Shown here piece after piece: positions 13,772-21,516 of a stretch of 23,595 nucleotides of DNA; position 1 is the stretch's first letter, and every line of letters begins with the position of its first letter. The notes under the pieces are model-generated. The model worked only from the letters and a program-made list of their open reading frames with translations. It had not been told where the DNA came from and did not search any database. Made by a program: the position numbers and the translations under genes. Source of the stretch: Flavobacteriaceae bacterium (GTDB lineage Bacteria > Bacteroidota > Bacteroidia > Flavobacteriales > Flavobacteriaceae); the NCBI GenBank assembly GCA_947472705.1, contig CANJDA010000016.1:1-23595 (forward strand), read 5' to 3'.

Positions 13772-14738
13772 CTCTACTCATTAATTTTTGACCAAAAGCT
13801 TTCAAAATAGCTTTTTTATCAGCACTTATATTCATTATTTCTATCGTTTTAAAGGCTTTTAATGTATAATTTTCTATAGCATTTTTAGTGGCTTCTGAAG
13901 CGCCTGTTTGATTAAATATTTCTTTTACAGAATTAATTTTATCCGAATTGTCATTGGGTTGAATAGAAAATAAATGCAGTAATTGTTCTTTATCATCATC
14001 GTTGGCAAATTCAATAGCTTTAAGATACAGATAGGTTTTTTTGTTTTCTATAATGTCTCCTCCAACTTGTTTTCCGAAAGTTTTAGGATTACCAAATGCA
14101 TCTAAATAATCATCTTGTAATTGGAAGGCTATTCCTAAGTTCAACCCAAATTCATAAATTGCATTGGCATTTTCTTCAGATGTATTTGCTACAATAGCTC
14201 CCATTTTCATTGCGGCTCCAACTAATACAGCCGTTTTGAATTCAATCATTTTTAAATATTCGGGGATAGTAACATCATCACGGGTTACAAAATCTATGTC
14301 ATATTGTTGCCCTTCACAAACTTCTAAAGCTGTTTTGCTAAATAATTTAGCCAATTCTCTGAAAGTAGATGGCTCATAAGCTTCAAAATATTGATACGCC
14401 AAAATCAACATCGCATCTCCAGAAAGTATCCCCGTATTGATATTCCATTTTTCATGCACCGTTTCATTCCCTCTTCTCAAAGGTGCATCATCCATAATAT
14501 CATCATGTATTAATGAAAAGTTATGAAAAACCTCAACAGCAGTAGCAGCTGCTAATGCGTTTTGACAATCACAATCAAAAACTTCCGCTGACATTAATGT
14601 CAATACTGGGCGCAGTCTTTTACCGCCTAACGATAGTATATAACGTATTGGTTCATAAAGATTTTTAGGGTCTTTTTCTAAAATCAACGAGTTAAAGTGT
14701 GACGAAATAATTTCTTGATAATAAGTAATGCTTTGCAT
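13764..14738 (-). CDS. All-trans polyprenyl diphosphate synthase, probably geranylgeranyl-type
   Basis: Condenses isopentenyl diphosphate with an allylic diphosphate to make an all-trans prenyl chain for quinones or carotenoids. The frame is open to 14774, but I place the start at the ATG at 14738. That gives 324 residues (MQSITYYQEIIS...), normal for the family, and the longer form would begin inside the likely promoter. Landmarks are GKRLRP (39-44), the first Asp-rich motif DDIMD (79-83) followed by LRRG, and the second DDYLD (209-213). Phe74, five residues before the first Asp motif, matches the chain-length gate of archaeal-type GGPP synthases, suggesting a C20 product, as inference. The 118-residue protein gene overlaps its 3' end. 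Confidence 0.9.
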   Translation of the reverse strand: MQSITYYQEIISSHFNSLILEKDPKNLYEPIRYILSLGGKRLRPVLTLMSAEVFDCDCQNALAAATAVEVFHNFSLIHDDIMDDAPLRRGNETVHEKWNINTGILSGDAMLILAYQYFEAYEPSTFRELAKLFSKTALEVCEGQQYDIDFVTRDDVTIPEYLKMIEFKTAVLVGAAMKMGAIVANTSEENANAIYEFGLNLGIAFQLQDDYLDAFGNPKTFGKQVGGDIIENKKTYLYLKAIEFANDDDKEQLLHLFSIQPNDNSDKINSVKEIFNQTGASEATKNAIENYTLKAFKTIEIMNISADKKAILKAFGQKLMSRDV

Positions 14739-14752
14739 GCAATTATTTTTTG

Positions 14753-14783
14753 CTAATGTAAAGGAAAAAGCCAATTTATCAAA
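14753..14783 (-). promoter_or_regulatory. Candidate promoter of the polyprenyl synthase gene
   Basis: On the minus strand TTTG (complement of 14780-14783), 19 bp, TACATTAG (complement of 14753-14760) matches the flavobacterial promoter with one mismatch in the -7 box. The ATG at 14738 lies 14 bp downstream, which argues against the longer start at 14774. Confidence 0.5.
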
Positions 14784-14817
14784 CGATAATCAAATGTTAA
14801 ATAATTGTAAAAACTTT

Positions 14818-14845
14818 GGAAACTATTTTTGTTTTAAAAGTTTCC
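14818..14845. promoter_or_regulatory. Putative TetR operator (inverted repeat)
   Basis: GGAAACT (14818-14824) and AGTTTCC (14839-14845) form a perfect 7-bp inverted repeat spanning 28 bp. The repeat covers the -33 TTG and part of the spacer of the promoter of the TetR-type regulator gene. Position and size fit an operator at which the regulator represses its own efflux operon. Confidence 0.55.
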
Positions 14846-14857
14846 GTCTTACATTTG
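14829..14857 (+). promoter_or_regulatory. Efflux operon promoter, flavobacterial type
   Basis: TTG (14829-14831), 18 bp, TACATTTG (14850-14857) is a perfect TTG-N17-23-TAnnTTTG promoter. The ATG of the regulator gene follows 21 bp after the -7 box. No other promoter of this quality is seen before the three pump genes, so it probably drives all four. Confidence 0.72.
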
Positions 14858-14878
14858 CACTTCAATTTTAAATAAAAA

Positions 14879-15484
14879 ATGGAAAATAAGATTATCGAAA
14901 AGGCAACTGAAATGTTTCTAACGCTAGGTTTCAAAAGCGTTACCATGGATGATATTGCCTCAGGAATGGGTATTTCAAAAAAAACAATTTACCAACATTT
15001 TGAAAACAAAAATGATTTGGTAGAAGCTGTGACCATGCACTTGTTTGAAACCATTTCTTGTGGTATAGACGAAATACAAGCACAAGGTAAAAATCCGATA
15101 GAAGAACTTTTCTCTATTAAAGATTTTGTCTTAAAGAATTTAAAAAACGAGAGTACTTCTCCTATTTATCAATTGCAAAAATATTACCCTCAAATTCATA
15201 AAAATCTAATGTCAAGACAATTTACGAAAATGGGCGATTGTGTTATTGCAAATCTCAGAAAAGGAGTCGATCAAGGGCTCTTTCGTGAAAATATAAATAT
15301 GGAATTGATAGGTCGCTTTTACTTTGCGGGTATGACAAGTATTAAAGACGCTGAACTTTTCAACCCTATACAATTCAGCACCAAAGAAGTACAAGAAACC
15401 TATTTAGAGTATCACTTACGAGGCATTAGCACTTCCAAAGGAATAACAGTTTTAGAAGAATTACTAAAAAATAACAATCAATAA
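14879..15484 (+). CDS. TetR/AcrR family transcriptional regulator of the efflux operon
   Basis: A 201-residue one-component repressor. The N-terminal helix-turn-helix lies at about residues 5-50, with the typical TetR signature TMDDIASGMGISKKTIYQHFENKNDLV. The C-terminal helical domain (about 55-201), which would bind the ligand and form the dimer, is variable as usual. The gene is first in the operon: the TolC-like gene starts one base after its stop codon. A 28-bp inverted repeat over the promoter is the probable operator, so it is inferred to repress itself and the pump and to be released by a pump substrate. The inducer cannot be told from the sequence. Confidence 0.9.
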   Translation: MENKIIEKATEMFLTLGFKSVTMDDIASGMGISKKTIYQHFENKNDLVEAVTMHLFETISCGIDEIQAQGKNPIEELFSIKDFVLKNLKNESTSPIYQLQKYYPQIHKNLMSRQFTKMGDCVIANLRKGVDQGLFRENINMELIGRFYFAGMTSIKDAELFNPIQFSTKEVQETYLEYHLRGISTSKGITVLEELLKNNNQ

Positions 15485-15485
15485 C

Positions 15486-16829
15486 ATGAAAAACAAAATA
15501 TTAATTACCCTGCTATTACTTGTAAGCATTATACATGCTCAAGAACAAAAACAAATCTACTCTTTTAGCTTACAACAAGCAATCGATCATGCTTTGCAAA
15601 ACAGTTATTCGTCTATAAATGCCAATAGAGATATTGCTGCTGCGAGACAAAAAAAATGGGAAACAACCGCCACTGGTTTACCTCAAATTAATGCTGGTTT
15701 AGATTATCTTAAAACCTTTGAATATACTAAACAAGGGGTAACCGGTGGTGGCCCTTTTGGTGGAACTGCAGGCGAAATTTCAACTTTTGCCTTTGGTACA
15801 GAACAAACCATGATTGCGAAAGCCTCTTTAAGTCAATTGCTTTTTGATGGCTCTTATTTTGTTGCTCTTAAAGCTTCAAAAACGTATTTGAAATATTATG
15901 AAAATGCCAAATTAAAAAACAATTCAGAAATTAAAGAAGCTGTGGTTAATGCTTACGGGAATGTATTATTGGCACAAGAAAGTATTTCCATTCTTGAAAA
16001 AAACAAAACCACTTTATCTAAAACATTATCAGACACTCAAGAAACCTATAAAAACGGTTTAATAGAAGAAGAGAATGTAGAGCAATTGCAAATTACATTA
16101 GCCTCAATTGAAAGTAATTTAAACAATACCAAAAGACTTTTAGACATTTCTAAAAAAATGCTAAAGTTCACTATAGGCTTGGATATTGATGATGAATTAT
16201 CCTTAACAGATAAACTTGATAATCTTTCTACATCGAATTTAGCATCGGCATTTACTCAAAATGGATTTGCTGTTACCGATAATATTAATTATCAAATGGC
16301 TTCTAATTTTCAAGAACAAAGGTCTTTAGAGTTAAAACTTCAAAAAAGTAAAGCCATGCCAACCCTTGGTGCCGCTTTTAACTTTGGTTACAATTCTTTT
16401 GCGAATGATTTTACTTTCACTAATGGCGATCAAAAATGGAATAACTTCTCCAATCTTGGGGTGAGTTTGAGTGTTCCTGTATTTAGTAGTTTCGGAAGAA
16501 GTGCCAAAACACAACAAGCCAAAATAGCTTTTGAACAAGCCAAAACACAGCTTACACAAACCGAGCAACAATTAAAATTACAATATGAAAAAGCAAAAAG
16601 CGAATTCGAATTTAGTGTAGAAGAATACGCTACTTCTAAAAGCAATTTAAACTTAGCTGAACGAATTGAGAAAAAACAAGAAATCAAATTTAAAGAAGGA
16701 TTGTCTTCTAGTTTTGATTTCAACGAGGCCCAAAGACAATTGTATACTGCACAGCAAAACTATTTACAATCGATGGCCAATATCATCAACAAAAAAGCCG
16801 CATTAGAAAAATTAACAAATAAAAATTAA
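15486..16829 (+). CDS. TolC-like outer-membrane efflux protein
   Basis: A 447-residue outer-membrane factor giving the exit duct of the tripartite pump. It starts with a Sec signal peptide (MKNKILITLLLLVSIIHAQ, cleavage near residue 17-19). Two related halves with long helical, Gln/Glu/Lys-rich stretches follow (about 140-220 and 340-445), as in the OEP family: YGNVLLAQESISILEKNKTTL in the first half and EFSVEEYATSKSNLNLAERI in the second. Short Gly/aromatic-rich parts, such as LSQLLFDGSYF and FSNLGVSLSVPVFSSFG, would form the barrel strands. The start is fixed by the one-base gap to the regulator stop. The fusion-protein gene follows after 12 bp. Confidence 0.93.
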   Translation: MKNKILITLLLLVSIIHAQEQKQIYSFSLQQAIDHALQNSYSSINANRDIAAARQKKWETTATGLPQINAGLDYLKTFEYTKQGVTGGGPFGGTAGEISTFAFGTEQTMIAKASLSQLLFDGSYFVALKASKTYLKYYENAKLKNNSEIKEAVVNAYGNVLLAQESISILEKNKTTLSKTLSDTQETYKNGLIEEENVEQLQITLASIESNLNNTKRLLDISKKMLKFTIGLDIDDELSLTDKLDNLSTSNLASAFTQNGFAVTDNINYQMASNFQEQRSLELKLQKSKAMPTLGAAFNFGYNSFANDFTFTNGDQKWNNFSNLGVSLSVPVFSSFGRSAKTQQAKIAFEQAKTQLTQTEQQLKLQYEKAKSEFEFSVEEYATSKSNLNLAERIEKKQEIKFKEGLSSSFDFNEAQRQLYTAQQNYLQSMANIINKKAALEKLTNKN

Positions 16830-16841
16830 TCTCTATATATA

Positions 16842-17981
16842 ATGAAAAAAATACTATACCTATCCGCATTTTCACTGTTTTTATTGTCATGTACAAAAAC
16901 AGAAAAGAAAGAAAGTATTGATGACTTAATCAATGCTAAAAATGTAAAAGCTTTAAATGAAAAGAAAGCTTCACTTCAAGCCGATATTGCAAAGATTGAA
17001 ACAGCTCTAGCAACATTAGACACCAAAAAAGACGAAGCTTTAGTTTCGGTAGCTTCAATAAAAGATACAATTTTCAATCATTATCTTGACATTCAAGGAA
17101 ATGTAGATACGAAAGAAAATATTTTGGTTCAACCAGAATACAGCGGCACATTAATTACATTAAACGTAAAAGCCGGTGACCACGTTTCAAAAGGACAAGT
17201 ACTTGGCAGAATAGATGATGCCGGAATAAGTCAACAGTTAGCAAGTGCCGAAAATCAATATGCATTAGCCAAAACTACATTTGAACGTCAAAAAAATCTT
17301 TGGGATAAAAAAATTGGCTCAGAAATTCAATATTTACAAGCGCAAACTCAAATGATTTCGGCTCAAAAAGGGGTAGCCCAAATCAAAGCTCAATTGGCCA
17401 AAACAGTTATTAGAGCTCCTTTCACTGGAACAATTGATGAAGTTTTTGCCGAAAAAGGACAAGTAGTAGCACCAAGCCCACAAGGCTTAATGCGCATTGT
17501 TAATTTGGGCAATATGTATGTTTCTACAACCGTTCCTGAAAGTTATATTGGAAAACTAAAAGTGGGAACCGAAGTTGGTGTATTCTTAACTTCATTAAAC
17601 AAAACCTATAAAGGAAAAGTACGTCAAGTGGGTAACTTCATCAATCCAAATAACAGAAGTTTTGGTATTGAAGTAAGCGTGCCAAATCCTGACAATTTAT
17701 TACGCCCAAACCAAGTGGCCAAACTTAAAATCACAGATTATGTAAATCAAAAAGCAATCGTGGTTCCTTCTAATGTAATTCAAGAAGATGCTACTGGTGA
17801 CAAATTTGTTTTCATAGTGGAAGGTAGCAACGGAAAAACGGGTACCGCTAAAAAAGTTATTGTTACTGTTGGAAAATCGTCTGACAATGTTACCGAAATC
17901 TTAAAAGGAATAGCCACTAACGACGTTATTGTAACTGAAGGCGTAAACAGCATTTCGGAAGGAATGAAGTTAAATTTTTAA
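16842..17981 (+). CDS. RND efflux membrane-fusion protein (periplasmic adaptor lipoprotein)
   Basis: A 379-residue HlyD/AcrA-type adaptor bridging the inner-membrane pump and TolC. The type II signal peptide MKKILYLSAFSLFLLSC puts the lipid-anchored Cys at 17. A short Lys/Glu/Ala-rich coiled-coil stretch (about residues 27-62) comes before the first beta strands, which is an extra in comparison with AcrA. The barrel-sandwich (lipoyl-like) halves are visible as GTLITLNVKAGDHVSKGQVLGRIDD and KTVIRAPFTGTIDEVFAEKGQVV, flanking an alpha-helical hairpin (about 130-185). The beta-barrel and membrane-proximal domains follow (MYVSTTVPESYIGKLKVG; VVPSNVIQED). The pump gene starts 20 bp downstream. Confidence 0.94.
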   Translation: MKKILYLSAFSLFLLSCTKTEKKESIDDLINAKNVKALNEKKASLQADIAKIETALATLDTKKDEALVSVASIKDTIFNHYLDIQGNVDTKENILVQPEYSGTLITLNVKAGDHVSKGQVLGRIDDAGISQQLASAENQYALAKTTFERQKNLWDKKIGSEIQYLQAQTQMISAQKGVAQIKAQLAKTVIRAPFTGTIDEVFAEKGQVVAPSPQGLMRIVNLGNMYVSTTVPESYIGKLKVGTEVGVFLTSLNKTYKGKVRQVGNFINPNNRSFGIEVSVPNPDNLLRPNQVAKLKITDYVNQKAIVVPSNVIQEDATGDKFVFIVEGSNGKTGTAKKVIVTVGKSSDNVTEILKGIATNDVIVTEGVNSISEGMKLNF

Positions 17982-18001
17982 ATAACAAAATCAAAAATTA
18001 A

Positions 18002-21000
18002 ATGAGTCATCAAAGTAAAGAATTCAGTATATCAAGTTGGGCGATCGAAAATCGTGTTACGGTATATATCATAACACTTCTTATAGTGGTGTTGGGAATT
18101 ACTGCCTACATCACTATGCCCAGAGAAGATTTCCCAGAAATCATTGAGAATAAAATATACATTTCATCTGTTTTTCCTGGAAATTCTGCAGAAGATGTAG
18201 AGAAATTAATTGTCAAACCTCTCGAAAAAGAAATCAAAAACATCAGTGGTGTTGAAAAAGTAACGGCCAGTTCTTTTCAAGATTACGGAATGATTATCGT
18301 TGAGTTTTCAGATAAAGTAACTATCGATCAGGCGAAAACCAAAATCAAAGACAAAGTTGATATTGTAAAAGCCGATACTGATTGGCCTAATCTTGACAAT
18401 GGTAGCAAAGTGGAACCAAGTGTTTTTGAATTAAACATTTCAGAAGAAGTGCCTATTTTGAATATCAACTTGCAAGGAAATTATACTACGCAACAACTTA
18501 AAAAGTATGGCGAGAAATTACAAGACGATATTGAAGAAATTCCAGAAGTCAAGAAAGTAGACATTTTAGGTGTCGACAATAAAGAGGTAGAAATAGCTGT
18601 TGATATCTTCAAAATGACTGCCGCTCAGGTTTCTTTTGACGACATACAAAATGCTGTTAAATATGAAAACATGACCGTTTCGGGAGGGAATCTTATTTCA
18701 CAAGGCTCCAGAAACAACATTCGAATTGTTGGGGAAATCAAAGACCCAAAAGAACTTGAAAATGTTATCGTTAAACACAATGGAGGAACGGTTTATTTAA
18801 AAGACATCTCTACCGTATCTTTTAAAGAAAAAGAAAAAACAACTTATGCTCGTGAAAAAGGCAGTGAGGTGGTTATGCTGAATGTTAAAAAACGTTCGGG
18901 TCAAAATATGATTTCAGCTATTGATCAAGTAAAAGAAAAAATCAAAACGGCAAAAGAAAATTATTTACCTAAAGATTTAAAACTAGAATTAACCAGTGAT
19001 CAATCGTCTCGAGTAGAACATCAGGTTAATGAATTATCCAATCACATTATTTTCGGAATCGTGTTGGTAATGATTGTATTGATGTTCACCATGGGATTGC
19101 GAAACTCTCTTTTCGTGGGGGCCGCTATTCCGCTTTCAATGCTAATGGCATTTACGATTTTATCAGCCTTTGGGTTAACCCTAAACACCATGGTGCTTTT
19201 CGGATTAGTAATGGGATTAGGATTATTAGTGGATGATGGAATTGTGGTGGTAGATAACGTTTTTGCCAATATGAAAAAAGGATTGCCTAGGATTCAGGCA
19301 TCTAAAATTGGTATTGGTGAAATTGCTTGGCCTGTTATTTCATCTACCGCAACAACCTTAATGGCCTTCTTGCCATTTGCTTTATGGCCTGGAACTATGG
19401 GTAAATTTATGATTTATTTCCCAATGACCTTATCCGTTACACTTGGGGCTTCTTTATTTGTGGCAATGGTTATCAATGCTGCTATGACGGGTGGTTCAAT
19501 GGATATTGAAGACCGAAACATTTCTCAAAAATCCATTAAAAGATATTCTATCATTTTCATTGTATTAGCTATTCTTTTTGTGACCATTGGAAATATTAAT
19601 GATAGCAAAGCGGCCAGAGCTATTGGGCACCTTTCCATTATTGCTTTCGGATTAATGTGGTTGTATAAAATTAAGTTGTACCAATGGACACAAGATTTTC
19701 AACATAGTTTTTTCCCAAGTTTAGAAGAAAAGTACAAACGCTTTTTAGCCAAAATCTTATCCGGAAGAAATGCATGGTTAGCATTGGCTGTTATCATTGG
19801 GATGCTAATTTTATCCATGGTGTTATTGGGCGTCTTCCCTAGAAAAGTATTATTCTTCCCTGACAATATTCCAAGACAGGTTATCACTTATATAGAATAT
19901 CCTCAAGGAACTGATATTGATAAAACAAACAAAGCCACATTATTTGTTGAAAAACAAGTTATCGATATCATGAAAAAATATATCGACCCTAAAACGGATG
20001 AAAATTTCTTAGCAGAAAGCATCATTTCTCAAGTGGGAGTTGGTGCAGGAAACCCAAATGTTGATGCGGGTTCAGCCAATGAAACCCCATTTAAAGGAAA
20101 AGTAACGGTGAATTTCTCTGAATTTAAATTCAGAAGAGGCATCAACACTTCTGATGTCTTAGATGAAATTAGAAATCGTGTAAAAGGAATTGCAGGTGCT
20201 AAAGTGACTGTCGAAAAAGATGCTAATGGTCCACCAGCTGGATATCCAATTAGCATTCAATTAACAGGTTCTGATTATGATGAAATGTTGAAGGAAGCGG
20301 ATAAAATGATAGCTTTTATCGACTCTAAAAAAATACCGGGAATTGAGCGCCTAAATGTAGATGTTAATAAAGAAAGTCCAGAACTTGAAGTAAAAGTTGA
20401 TCGTGTAAATGCTGGAAGTCTTGGGGTTTCCACTGGGCAATTAGGTTTCAATTTACGCCGTTCTGTATATGGTCAAGAAATTTCTACCTATAAAGAAGGG
20501 GATGACGATTATAACATTGTGGTTCGTATGCAGGAAGATCAACGTAAAAATGAAAACATTCTATTCAATCAATCGTTAACTTTTAGAAATCAAGCTAACG
20601 GTCAAATGATGCAGGTACCTATTTCTGCCGTTTCAAACACAGAAAAAACGAATACTTATAATCAAATTAAAAGAAAAAATTACAAACGAATAATGACTAT
20701 TTATTCGAATGTATTAACGGGCTTTAATGGTGACGAAATCACCAAACAAATTGGAACCGAATTAAAATCGTATCCTTTATCAAAAGGAATAACTTATTCG
20801 TTTTCTGGGGTTCAAGAAGAGCAAGGTAAAAATCAAAGTTTCTTAATGTTTGCCTTATTCTTAGCTATGGCAGGGATTACTATCATCATTGTATTGCAGT
20901 TCAATTCGGTATCAAAAACCATAGTAATTTTATTTACTGTATTGCTAAGTTTTAGTGGAGTATTCTATGGCTATGTCATTGCCAATATGGATTTTGTTAT

Positions 21001-21451
21001 TCTAATGACCATGATGGGAATTATTTCGTTGGCAGGTATTGTAGTAAAAAATGGTATTGTATTGATGGATTTCTTTGTACTCCTTTTAGATAAAAAAGTA
21101 GTCGACAAAGGTGTTGAAAGTCATGATGATTTATCATTAGATGAAATAAAAGAAGTAATCATTGAAAGTGGTAAATCTCGTTTACGCCCAGTATTGCTAA
21201 CCGCTTTGACAGCAGTATTAGGATTAATTCCATTAGCTATTGGGTTAAACTTTGATTTCTTTGGTCTTATAACCGATTTAAATCCACACATTTATATGGG
21301 TGGAGATAATGTGATATTCTGGGCTCCATTAGCTTGGACGATTATCTTCGGATTGACTTATGCCACTATATTAACGTTAGTCATGGTGCCAGTAATGTTC
21401 TTTTTAGTGAAACGAACAAAATATTGGATTAGAGCGAGAAGAGCTTTATAA
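18002..21451 (+). CDS. RND family efflux pump permease (AcrB/HAE1-like)
   Basis: Inner-membrane proton-driven pump of 1149 residues, longer than AcrB (about 1050). TM1 is near residues 18-37. The proton-relay Asp pair D411-D412 lies in GLGLLVDDGIVVVDNV (TM4), and Lys1016 in GIVVKNGIVLMDF matches the relay Lys of TM10. Two large periplasmic porter regions (about 40-340 and 615-950) are in place. Between TM6 and TM7 there are about 90 residues containing two additional hydrophobic stretches (about 514-530 and 541-556), so 14 membrane segments rather than 12 are possible. Substrate is unknown; the HAE1 class usually exports hydrophobic or amphiphilic compounds, and the regulator suggests an inducible pump. 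It is last in the operon before a strong terminator. Confidence 0.94.
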   Translation: MSHQSKEFSISSWAIENRVTVYIITLLIVVLGITAYITMPREDFPEIIENKIYISSVFPGNSAEDVEKLIVKPLEKEIKNISGVEKVTASSFQDYGMIIVEFSDKVTIDQAKTKIKDKVDIVKADTDWPNLDNGSKVEPSVFELNISEEVPILNINLQGNYTTQQLKKYGEKLQDDIEEIPEVKKVDILGVDNKEVEIAVDIFKMTAAQVSFDDIQNAVKYENMTVSGGNLISQGSRNNIRIVGEIKDPKELENVIVKHNGGTVYLKDISTVSFKEKEKTTYAREKGSEVVMLNVKKRSGQNMISAIDQVKEKIKTAKENYLPKDLKLELTSDQSSRVEHQVNELSNHIIFGIVLVMIVLMFTMGLRNSLFVGAAIPLSMLMAFTILSAFGLTLNTMVLFGLVMGLGLLVDDGIVVVDNVFANMKKGLPRIQASKIGIGEIAWPVISSTATTLMAFLPFALWPGTMGKFMIYFPMTLSVTLGASLFVAMVINAAMTGGSMDIEDRNISQKSIKRYSIIFIVLAILFVTIGNINDSKAARAIGHLSIIAFGLMWLYKIKLYQWTQDFQHSFFPSLEEKYKRFLAKILSGRNAWLALAVIIGMLILSMVLLGVFPRKVLFFPDNIPRQVITYIEYPQGTDIDKTNKATLFVEKQVIDIMKKYIDPKTDENFLAESIISQVGVGAGNPNVDAGSANETPFKGKVTVNFSEFKFRRGINTSDVLDEIRNRVKGIAGAKVTVEKDANGPPAGYPISIQLTGSDYDEMLKEADKMIAFIDSKKIPGIERLNVDVNKESPELEVKVDRVNAGSLGVSTGQLGFNLRRSVYGQEISTYKEGDDDYNIVVRMQEDQRKNENILFNQSLTFRNQANGQMMQVPISAVSNTEKTNTYNQIKRKNYKRIMTIYSNVLTGFNGDEITKQIGTELKSYPLSKGITYSFSGVQEEQGKNQSFLMFALFLAMAGITIIIVLQFNSVSKTIVILFTVLLSFSGVFYGYVIANMDFVILMTMMGIISLAGIVVKNGIVLMDFFVLLLDKKVVDKGVESHDDLSLDEIKEVIIESGKSRLRPVLLTALTAVLGLIPLAIGLNFDFFGLITDLNPHIYMGGDNVIFWAPLAWTIIFGLTYATILTLVMVPVMFFLVKRTKYWIRARRAL

Positions 21452-21469
21452 AACAAATCTATTTATAAC

Positions 21470-21496
21470 AAAAAGCCCGCAATAAGCGGGCTTTTT
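21470..21496. terminator. Bidirectional rho-independent terminator
   Basis: An 11-bp perfect stem AAAAAGCCCGC / GCGGGCTTTTT with loop AATAA lies 18 bp after the pump stop codon and about 20 bp after the convergent protease stop. The T tract on the plus strand and the mirrored A tract make it work in both directions, ending both transcripts. Confidence 0.92.
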
Positions 21497-21516
21497 AATT
21501 TTGATTTATTCTTAGA

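Noticed and set aside
14739..14774. Longer N-terminus for the polyprenyl synthase (MAFSFTLAKNNC...)
   Set aside because: It would start within the probable promoter, and the ATG at 14738 gives the usual family length and N-terminus.
16332..16723. Minus-strand open frames within the TolC-like gene
   Set aside because: They lie wholly inside a clear coding gene, lack promoters, and have Cys/Ser/Leu-rich composition typical of reverse-frame translation.
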